Below are positions 18,613 through 29,294 of a stretch of DNA of 64,000 bases, in pieces. The stretch's first letter is position 1. Every line of letters starts with the position of its first letter. Source of the stretch: Psychrobacter sp. NG254 (lineage in GTDB: Bacteria > Pseudomonadota > Gammaproteobacteria > Pseudomonadales > Moraxellaceae); the NCBI RefSeq assembly GCF_015277735.1, contig NZ_JADHDA010000008.1, positions 28,918 to 92,917 of the forward strand. Reading direction: 5' to 3'. The translations under genes were made by a program, and so were the position numbers. The notes under the pieces are model-generated. The model saw only the letters and a list, made by a program, of their open reading frames with translations, searched no databases and was not told the origin of the DNA.

Positions 18613-19345
18613 AATCCAACCATTTATAGGGATGCAGTTTATAGGAGTGCAGTAAAAATTATCAGGGATAAGGTAAAAGCACATTAGTGTAGCATGATAG
18701 AGCGTATGGCTTGTGTGTGACAAAGTATCAATCGACTGTTTTTCGTGACTGTTTTTGCGACCGTAATATTCCAACAATCTCTCGTTACTTATCACTGATT
18801 TCACTGATGGATTGAATGTGTTCTGATAAAGGCGTATGTTTGATGGTTGCTGCTATTATTTATGCGTTGCAAGACAATATTTACCCAAAGCCTGACAGTG
18901 CCAAGCTTGATTTGAGTATACAAACATTCACTAAAACACTTTGCGCATAAGGTAAATGCTTACAGGTGATTTAAGAGTGACTTGTGAGTATGGCATTAGC
19001 TTGTGACAGTAAGGGGCATAATCCCCTACACTAATTGACGTGGCAATGGTCTGATAATGGTAGTGACTAGCGTTTGGTGTTAGGCCATCTCTCAGCCAGT
19101 ATTTTTTATCAGTACCTGCACCAATAGTATATAAACAAAGCGCCATATGATGTCATGCAAGAGACGCAAAATAGGTGCATCATTATGAGCGCTGGATAAT
19201 AAAGACATCTTCACTGATGAGCTCGTTATATGTTTGTCTTTATAACATGACAAGCGCACAGTGCTATTACCCATTTTACTAACAGTAACTGGCTATTTAT
19301 TTTAATTCAAAACGTAGCTTTCGTTATAATAGAAAGGAGTTCCAC
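18613..19345. other. Divergent ispA/fadB intergenic region
   Basis: A 733-bp stretch without a convincing gene; the open frames here are short and lack family character. Close to fadB there is TATAAT at 19325-19330 followed by AAAGGAG at 19332-19338, which serves as the fadB ribosome-binding site. I could not identify a FadR- or PsrA-type operator by eye. Confidence 0.45.
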
Positions 19346-21505
19346 ATGGTATACCAAGGAAATCGCATCACGGTGACAATGCTAGAGGATGGCATCGCCA
19401 ATATGCATTACAACGCCGAAAATGAGAGCGTGAACAAGTTTGATGCTGAGACTACCAAGCAGTTTGGTGAAGTGGTCACCGCTTTAGAAAAAGCGGACGA
19501 CGTAAAAGGTCTTATCGTTACTTCAGGCAAAGGCGTGTTCATCGCTGGTGCTGACATCACAGAATTTGTGGCTTCTTTTAAGAAATCAGAAAGCGAGATC
19601 AGAGAGTGGGGTATCAAAGTCAATGATACTTTCAATCGTTTTGAAGATTTGCCATTCCCGAAAGTTGCTGCCATCAATGGCGCGGCAATGGGCGGCGGTT
19701 GTGAGATGACTTTGGTTTGTGAATACCGTGTCATGAGTGACAAGGCGATTATCGGCCTACCAGAAACCCAACTGGGTATTCTCCCAGGTTTCGGTGGTAC
19801 GGTTCGTAGTACACGTATCATTGGTATCGATAACGCACTTGAGCTTATCGCGACTGGCGCTCCTAAAAAAGCACTAGCAGCACTAAAGCTAGGCTTGGTT
19901 GATGCAACCGTCCCTGCTGATGACTTACAAGATGCCGCGATTGACTTGGTCAAAAAATGTATCTCAGGCGAGCTTGATTGGCAAGCAAAACGTGAAGAAA
20001 AATTAAACCCAGTTAAGCTAAATCAGCTTGAGCAAGCCATGGCATTCAACAGTGCCAAAGGTATGATCTTTGCTAAAGCAAATCCTAAGCAGTACCCAGC
20101 ACCAGCGATAGCCATCGAAGCCATCGAAAAGCACGTTAATTTGCCACGTGATAAAGCGATCGAAGTAGAAGCGGCTGGTTTTGCAAAAGCGGCTAAAACG
20201 CCACAAGCAGAAAGCTTGGTTGGTTTGTTCTTGAGCGATCAATTGGTTAAGAAGTTAGCGAAGCAGCACGGCAAAATAGCACATGAAATCAATGAAGCCG
20301 CCGTACTAGGTGCTGGCATCATGGGTGGCGGTATTGCCTATCAAGCAGCCAGCAAAGGCTTGCCAATCATTATGAAAGACATCAAGTCTGAGCAATTAGA
20401 CCTTGGTATGGGCGAAGCCAGCAAGTTACTAGGCAAAATGGTCGATCGCGGCAAAATGACCCCAGCAAAAATGGGCGAAACCTTAAGCCGTATCCGTCCA
20501 ACACTTAACTATGGCGACTTTGCTGAGACTGACATCGTTATCGAAGCGGTCGTAGAAAATCCAAACGTAAAGCGTGCAGTATTAAAAGAAGTAGAAGGCT
20601 TGGTTAAAGACGATTGTATCCTAGCGTCAAACACCTCAACCATTTCTATTACTTTCTTGGCTGAAGCCCTTGAGCGTCCAGAAAACTTCGTCGGTATGCA
20701 TTTCTTTAACCCAGTACATCGTATGCCATTGGTTGAAGTTATCCGCGGTGAGAAATCATCTGAAGAAGCCGTTGCGACCACTGTTGCACTAGCGTCTAAA
20801 ATGGGTAAAGTGCCAGTTGTAGTAAACGACTGCCCAGGTTTCTTAGTTAACCGTGTTCTGTTCCCATACTTTGGCGCGTTTGACTTGCTACTTAAGCAAG
20901 GTGCTGACTTTGCTCATGTTGATAAAGTCATGGAAAAATTTGGCTGGCCAATGGGTCCTGCGTATCTAATCGATGTCGTCGGTCTAGACACGGGTGTTCA
21001 TGGCGCAGAAGTCATGGCAGAAGGTTTCCCTGATCGCATGAAGCCTGATTATAAAGGGGCTATTGAGCTTTTATATGAAAACAAACGCCTAGGTCAGAAA
21101 AACGGTGTTGGTTTCTATAAGTATGAAATGGACAAACGCGGCAAGCCAAAGAAAGTCGCTGACGAAGCCACTTATGAGCTGCTAAAAACCACGACAGATA
21201 GCGAAAAGCAAGAATTTGACGATCAAGCCATCATTGATCGCACCATGATTGCGTTCTGTAATGAAACAGTACGTTGCTTAGAAGACAACATCGTGAGCAC
21301 GCCTGCTGAAGCTGACATGGCCATGATCATGGGCGTAGGTTTCCCGCCATTCCGCGGTGGCCCTTGCCGTTATGTCGACCAAATGGGTCTAGAGAACTAC
21401 TTGGCACTGTGTGAAAAATACGCATATCTAGGCAAAGCTTATGAAGCCCCGCAAAAGATTCGCGATATGGCAGCAGCAGGCGAGACCTTTTACGCGACAG
21501 CATAA
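19346..21505 (+). CDS. fadB: Fatty acid oxidation complex subunit alpha
   Basis: Bifunctional beta-oxidation enzyme of 719 residues. The N-terminal enoyl-CoA hydratase/isomerase domain (1 to about 190) has [33 protein letters not shown] and [18 protein letters not shown] with the two catalytic Glu. The 3-hydroxyacyl-CoA dehydrogenase part begins with the NAD-binding [19 protein letters not shown] and contains [16 protein letters not shown] and the [10 protein letters not shown] region. A strong AAAGGAG lies 7 nt before the ATG. fadA follows 226 bp downstream on the same strand; together they form the classical trifunctional FadBA complex. Length matches E. coli FadB (729). Confidence 0.98.
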   Translation: MVYQGNRITVTMLEDGIANMHYNAENESVNKFDAETTKQFGEVVTALEKADDVKGLIVTSGKGVFIAGADITEFVASFKKSESEIREWGIKVNDTFNRFEDLPFPKVAAINGAAMGGGCEMTLVCEYRVMSDKAIIGLPETQLGILPGFGGTVRSTRIIGIDNALELIATGAPKKALAALKLGLVDATVPADDLQDAAIDLVKKCISGELDWQAKREEKLNPVKLNQLEQAMAFNSAKGMIFAKANPKQYPAPAIAIEAIEKHVNLPRDKAIEVEAAGFAKAAKTPQAESLVGLFLSDQLVKKLAKQHGKIAHEINEAAVLGAGIMGGGIAYQAASKGLPIIMKDIKSEQLDLGMGEASKLLGKMVDRGKMTPAKMGETLSRIRPTLNYGDFAETDIVIEAVVENPNVKRAVLKEVEGLVKDDCILASNTSTISITFLAEALERPENFVGMHFFNPVHRMPLVEVIRGEKSSEEAVATTVALASKMGKVPVVVNDCPGFLVNRVLFPYFGAFDLLLKQGADFAHVDKVMEKFGWPMGPAYLIDVVGLDTGVHGAEVMAEGFPDRMKPDYKGAIELLYENKRLGQKNGVGFYKYEMDKRGKPKKVADEATYELLKTTTDSEKQEFDDQAIIDRTMIAFCNETVRCLEDNIVSTPAEADMAMIMGVGFPPFRGGPCRYVDQMGLENYLALCEKYAYLGKAYEAPQKIRDMAAAGETFYATA

Positions 21506-21686
21506 TAGGCAGTCACTACTAGGATGAAGTGCCGTACGTTTGCTATTTTTGCATGAAAGCAATTGAGACATGAATCGTCTCGTGAACGTACGATTATAGT
21601 TGGTGCAATTTAATACTAGTACAATGAAATCGAGCGCAAATGTATCTATTGTACTTTAAGCGAGATTGACGAGTTTATAGTAGTAA

Positions 21687-22904
<1,218 letters not shown>

Positions 22905-22984
22905 TATTGTCTCACTGATGTGAACAAGATTATTTGCATGCTCAATAATTTAAATACGCAATAAGCAGCTATTTGCTAATAAAT

Positions 22985-23018
22985 AAAACCTCTAGTCATC
23001 ATGGCTGGAGGTTTTTTT
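22985..23018 (+). terminator. fadA terminator
   Basis: The stem AAAACCTCTAGTC pairs with GGCTGGAGGTTTT (two G-U pairs) and is followed by a T-run. It closes the fadBA operon immediately before the 271-bp element. Confidence 0.88.
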
Positions 23019-23027
23019 ATGGGCAAC

Positions 23028-23298
23028 TTAGGGCGTGTTGAACATTCAAATATTAGGGCTGCTGATCGCTAAAATTGCACCAAACTAGGCGCAAGCTGAC
23101 GATAATGTCGAGACCTTAGCTAGGTTTGTAACAACGTTTGGGGTGATTTTAGCATCAGCCTTTCAGGGCATTACTATTTTCTGCCAATATATGGCGAAAT
23201 TGTTTAACCTAGAATGACTAGGCATCAAAAATTTCACTGCATATTGTCTAAAAAATAGTCTCTGCCAGCACCACATTTGAATGTTCAACATGCCCTAA
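23028..23298. mobile_element. 271-bp non-autonomous element (MITE-like)
   Basis: The ends are 24-bp inverted repeats with a single mismatch: 23028-23051 starting TTAGGGCGTGTTGAAC and 23275-23298 ending GTTCAACATGCCCTAA. There is no coding capacity. Inside, 23062-23085 and 23136-23158 form another imperfect inverted repeat around CTGAT..GCTAAAAT. Both outer ends read TTA/TAA at the junction, which would fit a TA target duplication. Its last 47 bp are 40/47 identical to 27205-27251. It is probably an IS relic with the transposase deleted, or a true MITE. Confidence 0.82.
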
Positions 23299-23475
23299 TA
23301 CTCAGCCAATGAATGATTTGCGAGGTCAAAAATAGCACAGGTATTATGATTAAAAATTATCTCCATTGACGCATTCATGAAACTGTGACTAAATAAGAGT
23401 TGGCTTAATAGGGATAATATAAACAATAGAGCTAACACAGATTTTAATGATAAATGTCAGTACAAGGAGTGTGCT
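23299..23475. other. Spacer between the 271-bp element and the isochorismatase-like gene
   Basis: The remainder of the 571-bp gap after fadA. It is AT-rich, with no gene seen. AAGGAGTG just before 23476 is the ribosome-binding site of the next gene. Confidence 0.4.
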
Positions 23476-24051
23476 ATGTCTACTATGATTACCGATCGTA
23501 CTTATCGAATCGCTCGCGAAGATACCCAAGCGATGATCGTCGATGTACAAGAACGCCTAACACCGCATATCTATGATCACGAAAATATCGTCAAAAAAAC
23601 AGTCACTCTAATCAAAGGGCTGCAAGCACTTAATATTCCCATTATGCTCAATGAGCAATATAAAAAAGGACTGGGCGATACCTTGCCAGAGGTACGTGAA
23701 GTATTAGTAGGTAATAACGCCAAGGGCTTTGAGAAAGTCACGTTTAGCGCTTGTGATAACAAGGACTCATGGAACCATTTAGCACAGCAGAACCGTAGCG
23801 TGGTTTTGTTATTTGGGGTAGAAGCCCATGTTTGTGTATTACAGACCGCGCTTGATTTGCTGGATAATGGTATGCAGCCAGTTATCATTGGAGATGCGGT
23901 TGGGTCACGTTTTCCGTATGACAAAAAGCAAGCCATCCGCCGTATTCGCCGTGCTGGCGGGGTGATTACGACGGTCGAAACCATTTTGTTTGAGCTGTGC
24001 CGTAGCAGTGAAGACCCTGCGTTCAAAACCATTAGCAACCTGATTAAGTAA
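23476..24051 (+). CDS. Isochorismatase-family (cysteine) hydrolase
   Basis: A 191-residue cysteine hydrolase of the isochorismatase/YcaC superfamily. The catalytic triad is visible as Asp23 (MIVDVQERL), Lys87 (FEKVTFSAC) and Cys120 (GVEAHVCVLQTALDLL), with the usual cis-peptide VEAH preceding the Cys. The family cleaves amides or vinyl ethers in small metabolites, and YcaC-type members have no firmly assigned substrate. AAGGAG lies 8 nt before the ATG. It stands alone; the next gene is 185 bp away and unrelated. Confidence 0.9.
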   Translation: MSTMITDRTYRIAREDTQAMIVDVQERLTPHIYDHENIVKKTVTLIKGLQALNIPIMLNEQYKKGLGDTLPEVREVLVGNNAKGFEKVTFSACDNKDSWNHLAQQNRSVVLLFGVEAHVCVLQTALDLLDNGMQPVIIGDAVGSRFPYDKKQAIRRIRRAGGVITTVETILFELCRSSEDPAFKTISNLIK

Positions 24052-24236
24052 ATAATAAGACAATCATTTATTTACCAACTCATAATCGATAGCGCTTGAT
24101 ACAATAAGCGCTATTTTTTTGCTAGTAGTTATAGCTTACCAATCATTGAAAAAAATAATTATCGAAGCAAATCATCACCGCAAAAAATTATCATCGAAAT
24201 TTATCAACGTTAAAAACACATAACCAGAGAAAACCA

Positions 24237-24866
24237 ATGTTACAAGCCAGCTCTATATCCTTAACCAACCCAAAATCTGCTGCAAATATCGACATAGATG
24301 ATGTCACCCATTTCTTATTAGAACTTGATGCGCTTAAACGCGTTAATCGCCGCAGCTATGTGACGCATACCACACGCTATGAGAACTCTGCTGAACATTC
24401 TTGGCATTTAGCCATGGCATGCTGGTCGATTGCTGAACAGTTTGAGCTAGATGTCAGTCATGAAAAACTACTTAAAATGGCACTGGTACATGACTTGGGT
24501 GAGATTGATGCTGGTGATACGTTCTTATTCGCAAACAGTCGTAGTGAGGCACACATCGAAGAACGCGAAGGCATTGCTCGATTGCAAGCGGAAAGGGGTA
24601 ACGGTATTGCTAAGTTAGGCGAGATTTGGGAAGCACAAGAAACAGGCGATAGTAAAGAGAGCCAGCTGCTCAGAGTCGTCGATCGATTATTGCCATTTTT
24701 ACTCAATCTCAATACTGAGGGAAAAACGTGGGTGGACGCTAAGGTTACGCGTTCGCAAGTGACTGGAGCACTTGCTTTTATCAAAGACAGCTTTCCTCCC
24801 ATCCATGAATGGCTGTCAAAAAATATTGACTACGCGACGCAGCAAGGGTGGTTGATTGATGCCTAG
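24237..24866 (+). CDS. HD-domain phosphohydrolase
   Basis: A 209-residue metal-dependent phosphohydrolase. The HD signature is complete: His54 (ENSAEHSWHLAM), the His85-Asp86 pair (ALVHDLGEIDAGD), and a later Asp in RVVDRLLPFLLN. This pattern is that of the YfbR/HDDC2 group, which contains 5'-deoxynucleotidases; that activity is an inference. The N-terminal 20 residues before DDVTHFLLELD are not conserved, and no Shine-Dalgarno distinguishes a later start. A bidirectional terminator separates it from convergent psd. Confidence 0.88.
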   Translation: MLQASSISLTNPKSAANIDIDDVTHFLLELDALKRVNRRSYVTHTTRYENSAEHSWHLAMACWSIAEQFELDVSHEKLLKMALVHDLGEIDAGDTFLFANSRSEAHIEEREGIARLQAERGNGIAKLGEIWEAQETGDSKESQLLRVVDRLLPFLLNLNTEGKTWVDAKVTRSQVTGALAFIKDSFPPIHEWLSKNIDYATQQGWLIDA

Positions 24867-24893
24867 TACGGATATGATTGACTGATATCAAAA

Positions 24894-24931
24894 AGCCCAA
24901 CCATACATAATAGGTTATGCATGGCTGGGCT
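24894..24931. terminator. Bidirectional terminator, HD gene/psd
   Basis: AGCCCAACCAT pairs with ATGGCTGGGCT (one G-U pair), with A-run and T-run flanks on either side. It serves the two convergent genes. Confidence 0.9.
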
Positions 24932-24963
24932 CTATTTTTATAGGTATCAGTACTGTCAGCGCA

Positions 24964-25797
24964 TTACGCGTTGGCTGTGCCGAGTAACTGTCCCATTTGT
25001 ACGATGCTATCGGCTTGCATGCTGTCTAGCCAGTCTGATTTTGCTGCTTTTGGCAAAACCACGATAGCAGTTGAGCCTAGATAGAAGCGTCCAAGCTCAT
25101 CACCTGCGGCAAACTGCATGTCATGATCGGCTTCCTGAATATCGTCAGTACGAGTAATTTTGCCAGTTGCGACCGTTTCGATACCAGCGACGATCATCGC
25201 ACCAACCATCACCACAGCAGCTCTGCCATATTTGGTATCAAACATACAGACCAGACGCTCATTACGCGCAAACAAATCCGGCACGTTAGCCGCAGTAGTA
25301 TTATTGACCGAAAATAGCGTGCCAGGTACGTAGCGGGTCTTGGTCAACGTACCAGAAAACGGCATATGAACACGGTGGTAATTGCTAGGTGCTAAGTAGA
25401 TAGTCGCAAAGCTACCATCAGCAAAATAATGGCCATCTTCGCTATCAGCAAGCAGTTGGCCGACATCATAATGACGACCTTTGGCCTGTAGCAGTTTGTG
25501 ATCTTCGATCTGTCCAAGCTGAGAGATGATACCGTCAGCAGGACTGACAATGCCATTTGCAGTGGCATCGATGGTGCGCGCATCGTCTCTTAATTCACGG
25601 GTAAAAAAGTCATTGAAGCTCTCATAGGCATTTAGACTTTGGCGCTCGTACTCGTCCAAGCTGATATTATAGGCTTTGGCAAAGCCACGGATAAAGGTAC
25701 GCTTGACATAAGGGTGGCGGCTAGCAGCTAGACGTCCAGCGACTTTACTCAGCTTTTGCTGCGGCACCAGCTGTTGTAAGGTGGTAAATACATTCAT
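24964..25797 (-). CDS. psd: Phosphatidylserine decarboxylase proenzyme
   Basis: Makes phosphatidylethanolamine at the inner membrane. The pyruvoyl group forms by self-cleavage at Gly241-Ser242 in the LGST motif (RFYLGSTAIVVLPK). Asp88 (VSPADG) and His144 (NYHRVHMPFSG) complete the charge-relay set. The frame opens at 25842; the ATG at 25797 gives the family start MNVFTTLQQLVPQ and a 277-residue product near the expected size. dtd diverges upstream with a gap of 113 bp. Confidence 0.97.
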   Translation of the reverse strand: MNVFTTLQQLVPQQKLSKVAGRLAASRHPYVKRTFIRGFAKAYNISLDEYERQSLNAYESFNDFFTRELRDDARTIDATANGIVSPADGIISQLGQIEDHKLLQAKGRHYDVGQLLADSEDGHYFADGSFATIYLAPSNYHRVHMPFSGTLTKTRYVPGTLFSVNNTTAANVPDLFARNERLVCMFDTKYGRAAVVMVGAMIVAGIETVATGKITRTDDIQEADHDMQFAAGDELGRFYLGSTAIVVLPKAAKSDWLDSMQADSIVQMGQLLGTANA

Positions 25798-25910
25798 AAT
25801 AGAGCTACCAAAATAGGATGTGGTGTAATAATAAACAGGCAAGTGAATGTCAGTATTTTATCATGGACAGCATATTATTGTCTGACCATAATCTGTTAAG
25901 GAATGAGTAA

Positions 25911-26363
25911 ATGAAAGCACTTATACAAAGAGTGAGCCGTGCTAGTGTCACTGTCGATGAACAGTGTATTGGTGAGATTGAGCATGGCATATTGGCGTAT
26001 ATTGGCTTGGGTCATGAAGATGATTTTGCCACTGCTCAGCGTATGATTGATAAGATTTTGACCTATCGTATCTTTGAAAATGAAGAGGATCCTGCTAAAT
26101 TTGGTAAACTGGACAAAAACGTCCAGCAGGTCGGCGGTGGCCTTCTTTTGGTCTCGCAATTTACGTTGATGGCAAGGACGGACAAAGGCCGTCGTCCTGA
26201 CTTTGGCGCGGCAATGGCACCTGATACGGCTCAAGCGCTATTTGCACAATTAGTCGCTTACGCCAAGACTCAGCATCCAAATGTGGCGACAGGTCAGTTT
26301 GGTGCTGATATGCAAGTGTCGAGCGTTAATGATGGACCACTAAACTTTTTACTCGATGTCTAA
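25911..26363 (+). CDS. dtd: D-aminoacyl-tRNA deacylase
   Basis: Removes D-amino acids (and glycine from tRNA-Ala) from mischarged tRNAs. At 150 residues it is the expected length. The two signature motifs are present: SQFTLMA (about 83-89) with its catalytic Thr, and NDGPLNFLLDV at the C-terminus, the Gly-Pro motif region that gates the L-amino acids. The protein begins MKALIQRVSRASVTVD, so the start is secure. AAGGAATG precedes the ATG. phoB follows in the same direction after 111 bp, probably as a separate transcript. Confidence 0.97.
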   Translation: MKALIQRVSRASVTVDEQCIGEIEHGILAYIGLGHEDDFATAQRMIDKILTYRIFENEEDPAKFGKLDKNVQQVGGGLLLVSQFTLMARTDKGRRPDFGAAMAPDTAQALFAQLVAYAKTQHPNVATGQFGADMQVSSVNDGPLNFLLDV

Positions 26364-26474
26364 GTGTTAAGTGTCATGAAGCTGTCATAATTAATCCGTT
26401 TAATAGATAGAGACTGGTGAGTGACTATCACCTTTTACATAATAGATTGTGCCCTCTAACACTGAGAATATCGT

Positions 26475-27179
26475 ATGTATAATGAGCAAATTTTGATTGT
26501 TGAAGATGAGCCAGCGATTCGGGAAATGGTCGTAATGACGCTAGAAATGGCGGGGTTTGAGAGCTTGCAAGCCGCTGACGTGTCAGAGGCACATCAGCAA
26601 GTGGTCGATCACAGACCATCACTGATTTTGCTTGATTGGATGTTACCTGGAGATAAGAGCGGCGTTGATTTTTGTCGTATGCTCAAAAACGATGAATTGC
26701 TCTCTGAGATTCCGGTCATTATGTTGACGGCAAAAAGCGAAGAAGACAGCAAAGTGCATGGCCTTGATGCGGGTGCAGATGACTATATGACCAAGCCATT
26801 CTCGACACGTGAGTTGATTTCAAGAATAAAGGCAGTGCTGCGTCGCAGTAGTGCGCTCAGTAGTGATAAACCAATAGAAATCGGAAAGCTGAGTCTCGAT
26901 ACCAAAAGTCAGCGCGTCACAGCTGCTGGTCAAATCGTGGATGTGGGTCCAACAGAATATCGTTTGTTGGCATTTTTTATGAGTCATCCAGAGCGCGCCT
27001 ATACACGAACACAGCTCCTTGATCAGGTGTGGGGCGGCAACGTCTATATCGAAGATCGAACCATAGATGTGCATATCAAACGTCTACGTAAATTACTGCG
27101 CCCTTATGACTGCGATACATTGATACAAACGGTACGCGGTACAGGCTATCGATTCTCTAGTATTATTGAGCCAAGTTAA
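26475..27179 (+). CDS. phoB: Phosphate regulon response regulator PhoB
   Basis: OmpR-family transcription factor of 234 residues. The receiver domain (about 4-120) has the acidic pair Glu10-Asp11, phospho-acceptor Asp54 (LLDWMLPG) and the conserved TKPF Lys. The C-terminal winged-helix domain ends in IQTVRGTGYRF. It activates high-affinity phosphate uptake genes when phosphorylated by PhoR. phoR follows in the same direction, but the 185-bp gap between them contains a chimeric repeat element (27187-27303). Confidence 0.96.
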   Translation: MYNEQILIVEDEPAIREMVVMTLEMAGFESLQAADVSEAHQQVVDHRPSLILLDWMLPGDKSGVDFCRMLKNDELLSEIPVIMLTAKSEEDSKVHGLDAGADDYMTKPFSTRELISRIKAVLRRSSALSSDKPIEIGKLSLDTKSQRVTAAGQIVDVGPTEYRLLAFFMSHPERAYTRTQLLDQVWGGNVYIEDRTIDVHIKRLRKLLRPYDCDTLIQTVRGTGYRFSSIIEPS

Positions 27180-27186
27180 TCCCGTA

Positions 27187-27303
27187 TATAGTCGATTCAA
27201 TTTAAAAATAGTGACTGCCAGCACCACATTTGAATATCAAACAGACCCTAAATACTTCAAGCGAGGTTAACGCAGTAATAATTTTATAGTGGAATGACTA
27301 TAG
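27187..27303. mobile_element. Small inverted-repeat element (copy B), chimeric
   Basis: A 117-bp element between phoB and phoR with TATAGTC ends. Its first 20 nt match copy A (9353-9372, reversed) at 19/20, the inner block 27252-27273 is identical over 22 nt, and the far end 27283-27302 matches at 17/20. Its middle (27205-27251) instead matches the end of the 271-bp element (40/47). It is thus a hybrid of two repeat families. Confidence 0.78.
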
Positions 27304-27364
27304 TGACTCTTGGATAAAACATGCCGCCGTCATACTAGATAGCGGATAGTGGTAAGGATGAGAC

Positions 27365-28453
27365 ATGGAAAAGAGTGCGCCAGCAAAAAACAAGCAAGAG
27401 AGCGTAGTACCAATCGCTAACCAAGATGCAGCAGCGCAATTACAAAAAATCAGAAGCGCACTGTTAGCACTACGAGATGCGGTGATTTTGCTCAATGAGG
27501 ATGATGGTCTAGAGTGGTGGAATCAAGCGGCGCAGAGTTTGCTGTCGTTACAGCCAGAGGACAAAGGCCAGAGTATTTTTAATTTTATTACGGTGCCTGC
27601 GTTTCGTCAGTATTATGAGGATACAACCCTACCTAACGATGGCATCCATATAGAGTCATGGCGTGATCCCAGTCGCTATCTAAAGTGTGAGCTCACACCT
27701 TTCGGTGACGAGAAGCTATTGTTTATTTATGACGTGACTCGCTTGCAGCATTTAGAGCAAATGCGCCAAGATTTTGTGGCGAATGTCTCGCATGAACTAC
27801 GTACGCCATTGACAGTGATGACGGGCTATTTAGAAAACTTCACTGATCAGCCGGATATGCCGCCCCATTGGCGTCGCGGTTTTGAGCTAATGACTCAGCA
27901 AACTGCTCGCATGAACCGAATCGTCAATGACTTGCTACTCTTGTCTAAAATCGAGATCGAAGAGACGCATGAATTTAACCATATAGATATGACCAAGCTG
28001 CTGACCAATATCTATGATGATGCGCAGGCTTATAACCAAGCATACAAGCACACTATTCATTTGCAAATAGATACCTATGACGGCCTATATGGATCAGAGA
28101 TGTACTTGAACAGTGCCTTGTCTAATCTGGTCATTAATGCGATTAAATATACGCCAAAAGGTGGCAATATCACCATCAGTTGGACGCGGACATCGGATGG
28201 GTGCCGATTCGCAGTCGAAGATGATGGACTGGGTATTGCACCAGAGCATATTGCCCGTTTGACAGAGCGCTTCTACCGTATCGATAAAGGCCGCAGCCGT
28301 GCCACAGGTGGTACAGGGCTGGGGCTGGCTATCGTGAAGCACGTCCTGCATCAACATGAGGCGCACTTGCAGATTGACTCAATAGAAGGAACAGGGTCGA
28401 CGTTTAGCGTGGTATTTCCAGACGCTTATGTACGATCAGCCGTAGCAAATTAG
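27365..28453 (+). CDS. phoR: Phosphate regulon sensor histidine kinase PhoR, lacking the membrane anchor
   Basis: A 362-residue histidine kinase. A PAS-like domain (about 27-125, from LQKIRSALLALRDAVILLN) leads into the DHp helix with phospho-acceptor His143 (NVSHELRTPLTVMTGYLENF). A complete ATPase domain follows (N box near NLVINAIKYTPKGG, G boxes VEDDGLGIAPEH and GGTGLGLAIVKHVL). Classical PhoR (about 430 residues) begins with two membrane helices that contact the phosphate transporter; here the kinase begins almost at the PAS region. The start is certain: an in-frame TGA lies two codons upstream and AAGGA sits 7 nt before the ATG. The upstream DNA holds repeat-element sequence, not coding. 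Confidence 0.93.
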   Translation: MEKSAPAKNKQESVVPIANQDAAAQLQKIRSALLALRDAVILLNEDDGLEWWNQAAQSLLSLQPEDKGQSIFNFITVPAFRQYYEDTTLPNDGIHIESWRDPSRYLKCELTPFGDEKLLFIYDVTRLQHLEQMRQDFVANVSHELRTPLTVMTGYLENFTDQPDMPPHWRRGFELMTQQTARMNRIVNDLLLLSKIEIEETHEFNHIDMTKLLTNIYDDAQAYNQAYKHTIHLQIDTYDGLYGSEMYLNSALSNLVINAIKYTPKGGNITISWTRTSDGCRFAVEDDGLGIAPEHIARLTERFYRIDKGRSRATGGTGLGLAIVKHVLHQHEAHLQIDSIEGTGSTFSVVFPDAYVRSAVAN

Positions 28454-28507
28454 TATTTTTCTCGTCCTAGGTAAGTGTAGAGTCACTACCTGCCTCTGTA
28501 GCATACT

Positions 28508-29098
28508 CTAGTCTTTTTGCAAAAGCGGGTAAGGATTGACCGCGCTGCCATTAATATAAATGCCGTAATGGACATGTGGCGGTGTGCCTTTCGCGTTACC
28601 GCTATCACCCACATAACCGATCACATCGCCAGCATTAACCCAGTCATTGGGCGCGATATCCGCATAATCCTCTAGATGTGCATAGTAGTGTCCTGCGCCG
28701 CCAGGTCCAACCACCACTACCACACGTCCGCCTAATGTATTCTCACCGACTTTTCTCACGATTCCTTGTGTCGTCGACTGTATCGGTGTGCCCCGGGCTG
28801 CAAAAATATCAATGCCCTCATGCGAGCGCCCTTGGCTGCGTGCCACGCCCCACGTATCGGTCAGATTTTGCTCTGGTAGCGGACTGGGTAGGCTGTTTTC
28901 TGTCGGTAGTTCTTGCTGCAATAGACTTAGCTGCTGCCACTTGGCAACCACAAACGATTGGGTTTGTTGGCTGATACTGGGTAGCAGCTTATCAAACACA
29001 AATAATATTCCCAGCAATATAACGGCCTTAATCAGTACGCTTAATATACGACTGAACAAAGAAGGCGTGGGTTGTTGGTTTTTGCCATCTGCTAGCAT
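28508..29098 (-). CDS. M23-family metallopeptidase (LytM domain), membrane-anchored
   Basis: A 196-residue protein with one N-terminal membrane helix (about 18-40, [19 protein letters not shown]), a short coiled linker and a C-terminal LytM/M23 domain. Zinc ligands are in the HEGIDIFA motif (His, Asp) and in [15 protein letters not shown] (second His of HxH). Intact M23 enzymes cut peptidoglycan cross-bridges; degenerate ones activate amidases, but here the ligands look intact. It is probably a periplasmic cell-wall hydrolase. It is convergent with phoR and has no evident partner. Confidence 0.88.
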   Translation of the reverse strand: MLADGKNQQPTPSLFSRILSVLIKAVILLGILFVFDKLLPSISQQTQSFVVAKWQQLSLLQQELPTENSLPSPLPEQNLTDTWGVARSQGRSHEGIDIFAARGTPIQSTTQGIVRKVGENTLGGRVVVVVGPGGAGHYYAHLEDYADIAPNDWVNAGDVIGYVGDSGNAKGTPPHVHYGIYINGSAVNPYPLLQKD

Positions 29099-29294
29099 TG
29101 ATGTCTCTTATCTGTTTGACATTGTCTGAGCCCCTATTATAAAAGCCCTATATGCAAAGGTATGTATCGCATTGTTATCTATGGTTTTTATCCCCATAAA
29201 TACAGTTGCGGTTAGATAGGGGTGCGACAATATAATCTTACTTACTTAACGCTTCTGTTGAGCAACAAGAGCTGCTATTGATGGCTAATACTTT

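Noticed and set aside
18613..18804. 64-residue extension of the FPP synthase frame
   Set aside because: Not conserved in the family; the ATG at 18612 gives a normal N-terminus apart from known insertions.
22905..23475. Possible small gene inside the 271-bp element
   Set aside because: No frame of useful length; stops in all frames and only inverted repeats are evident.
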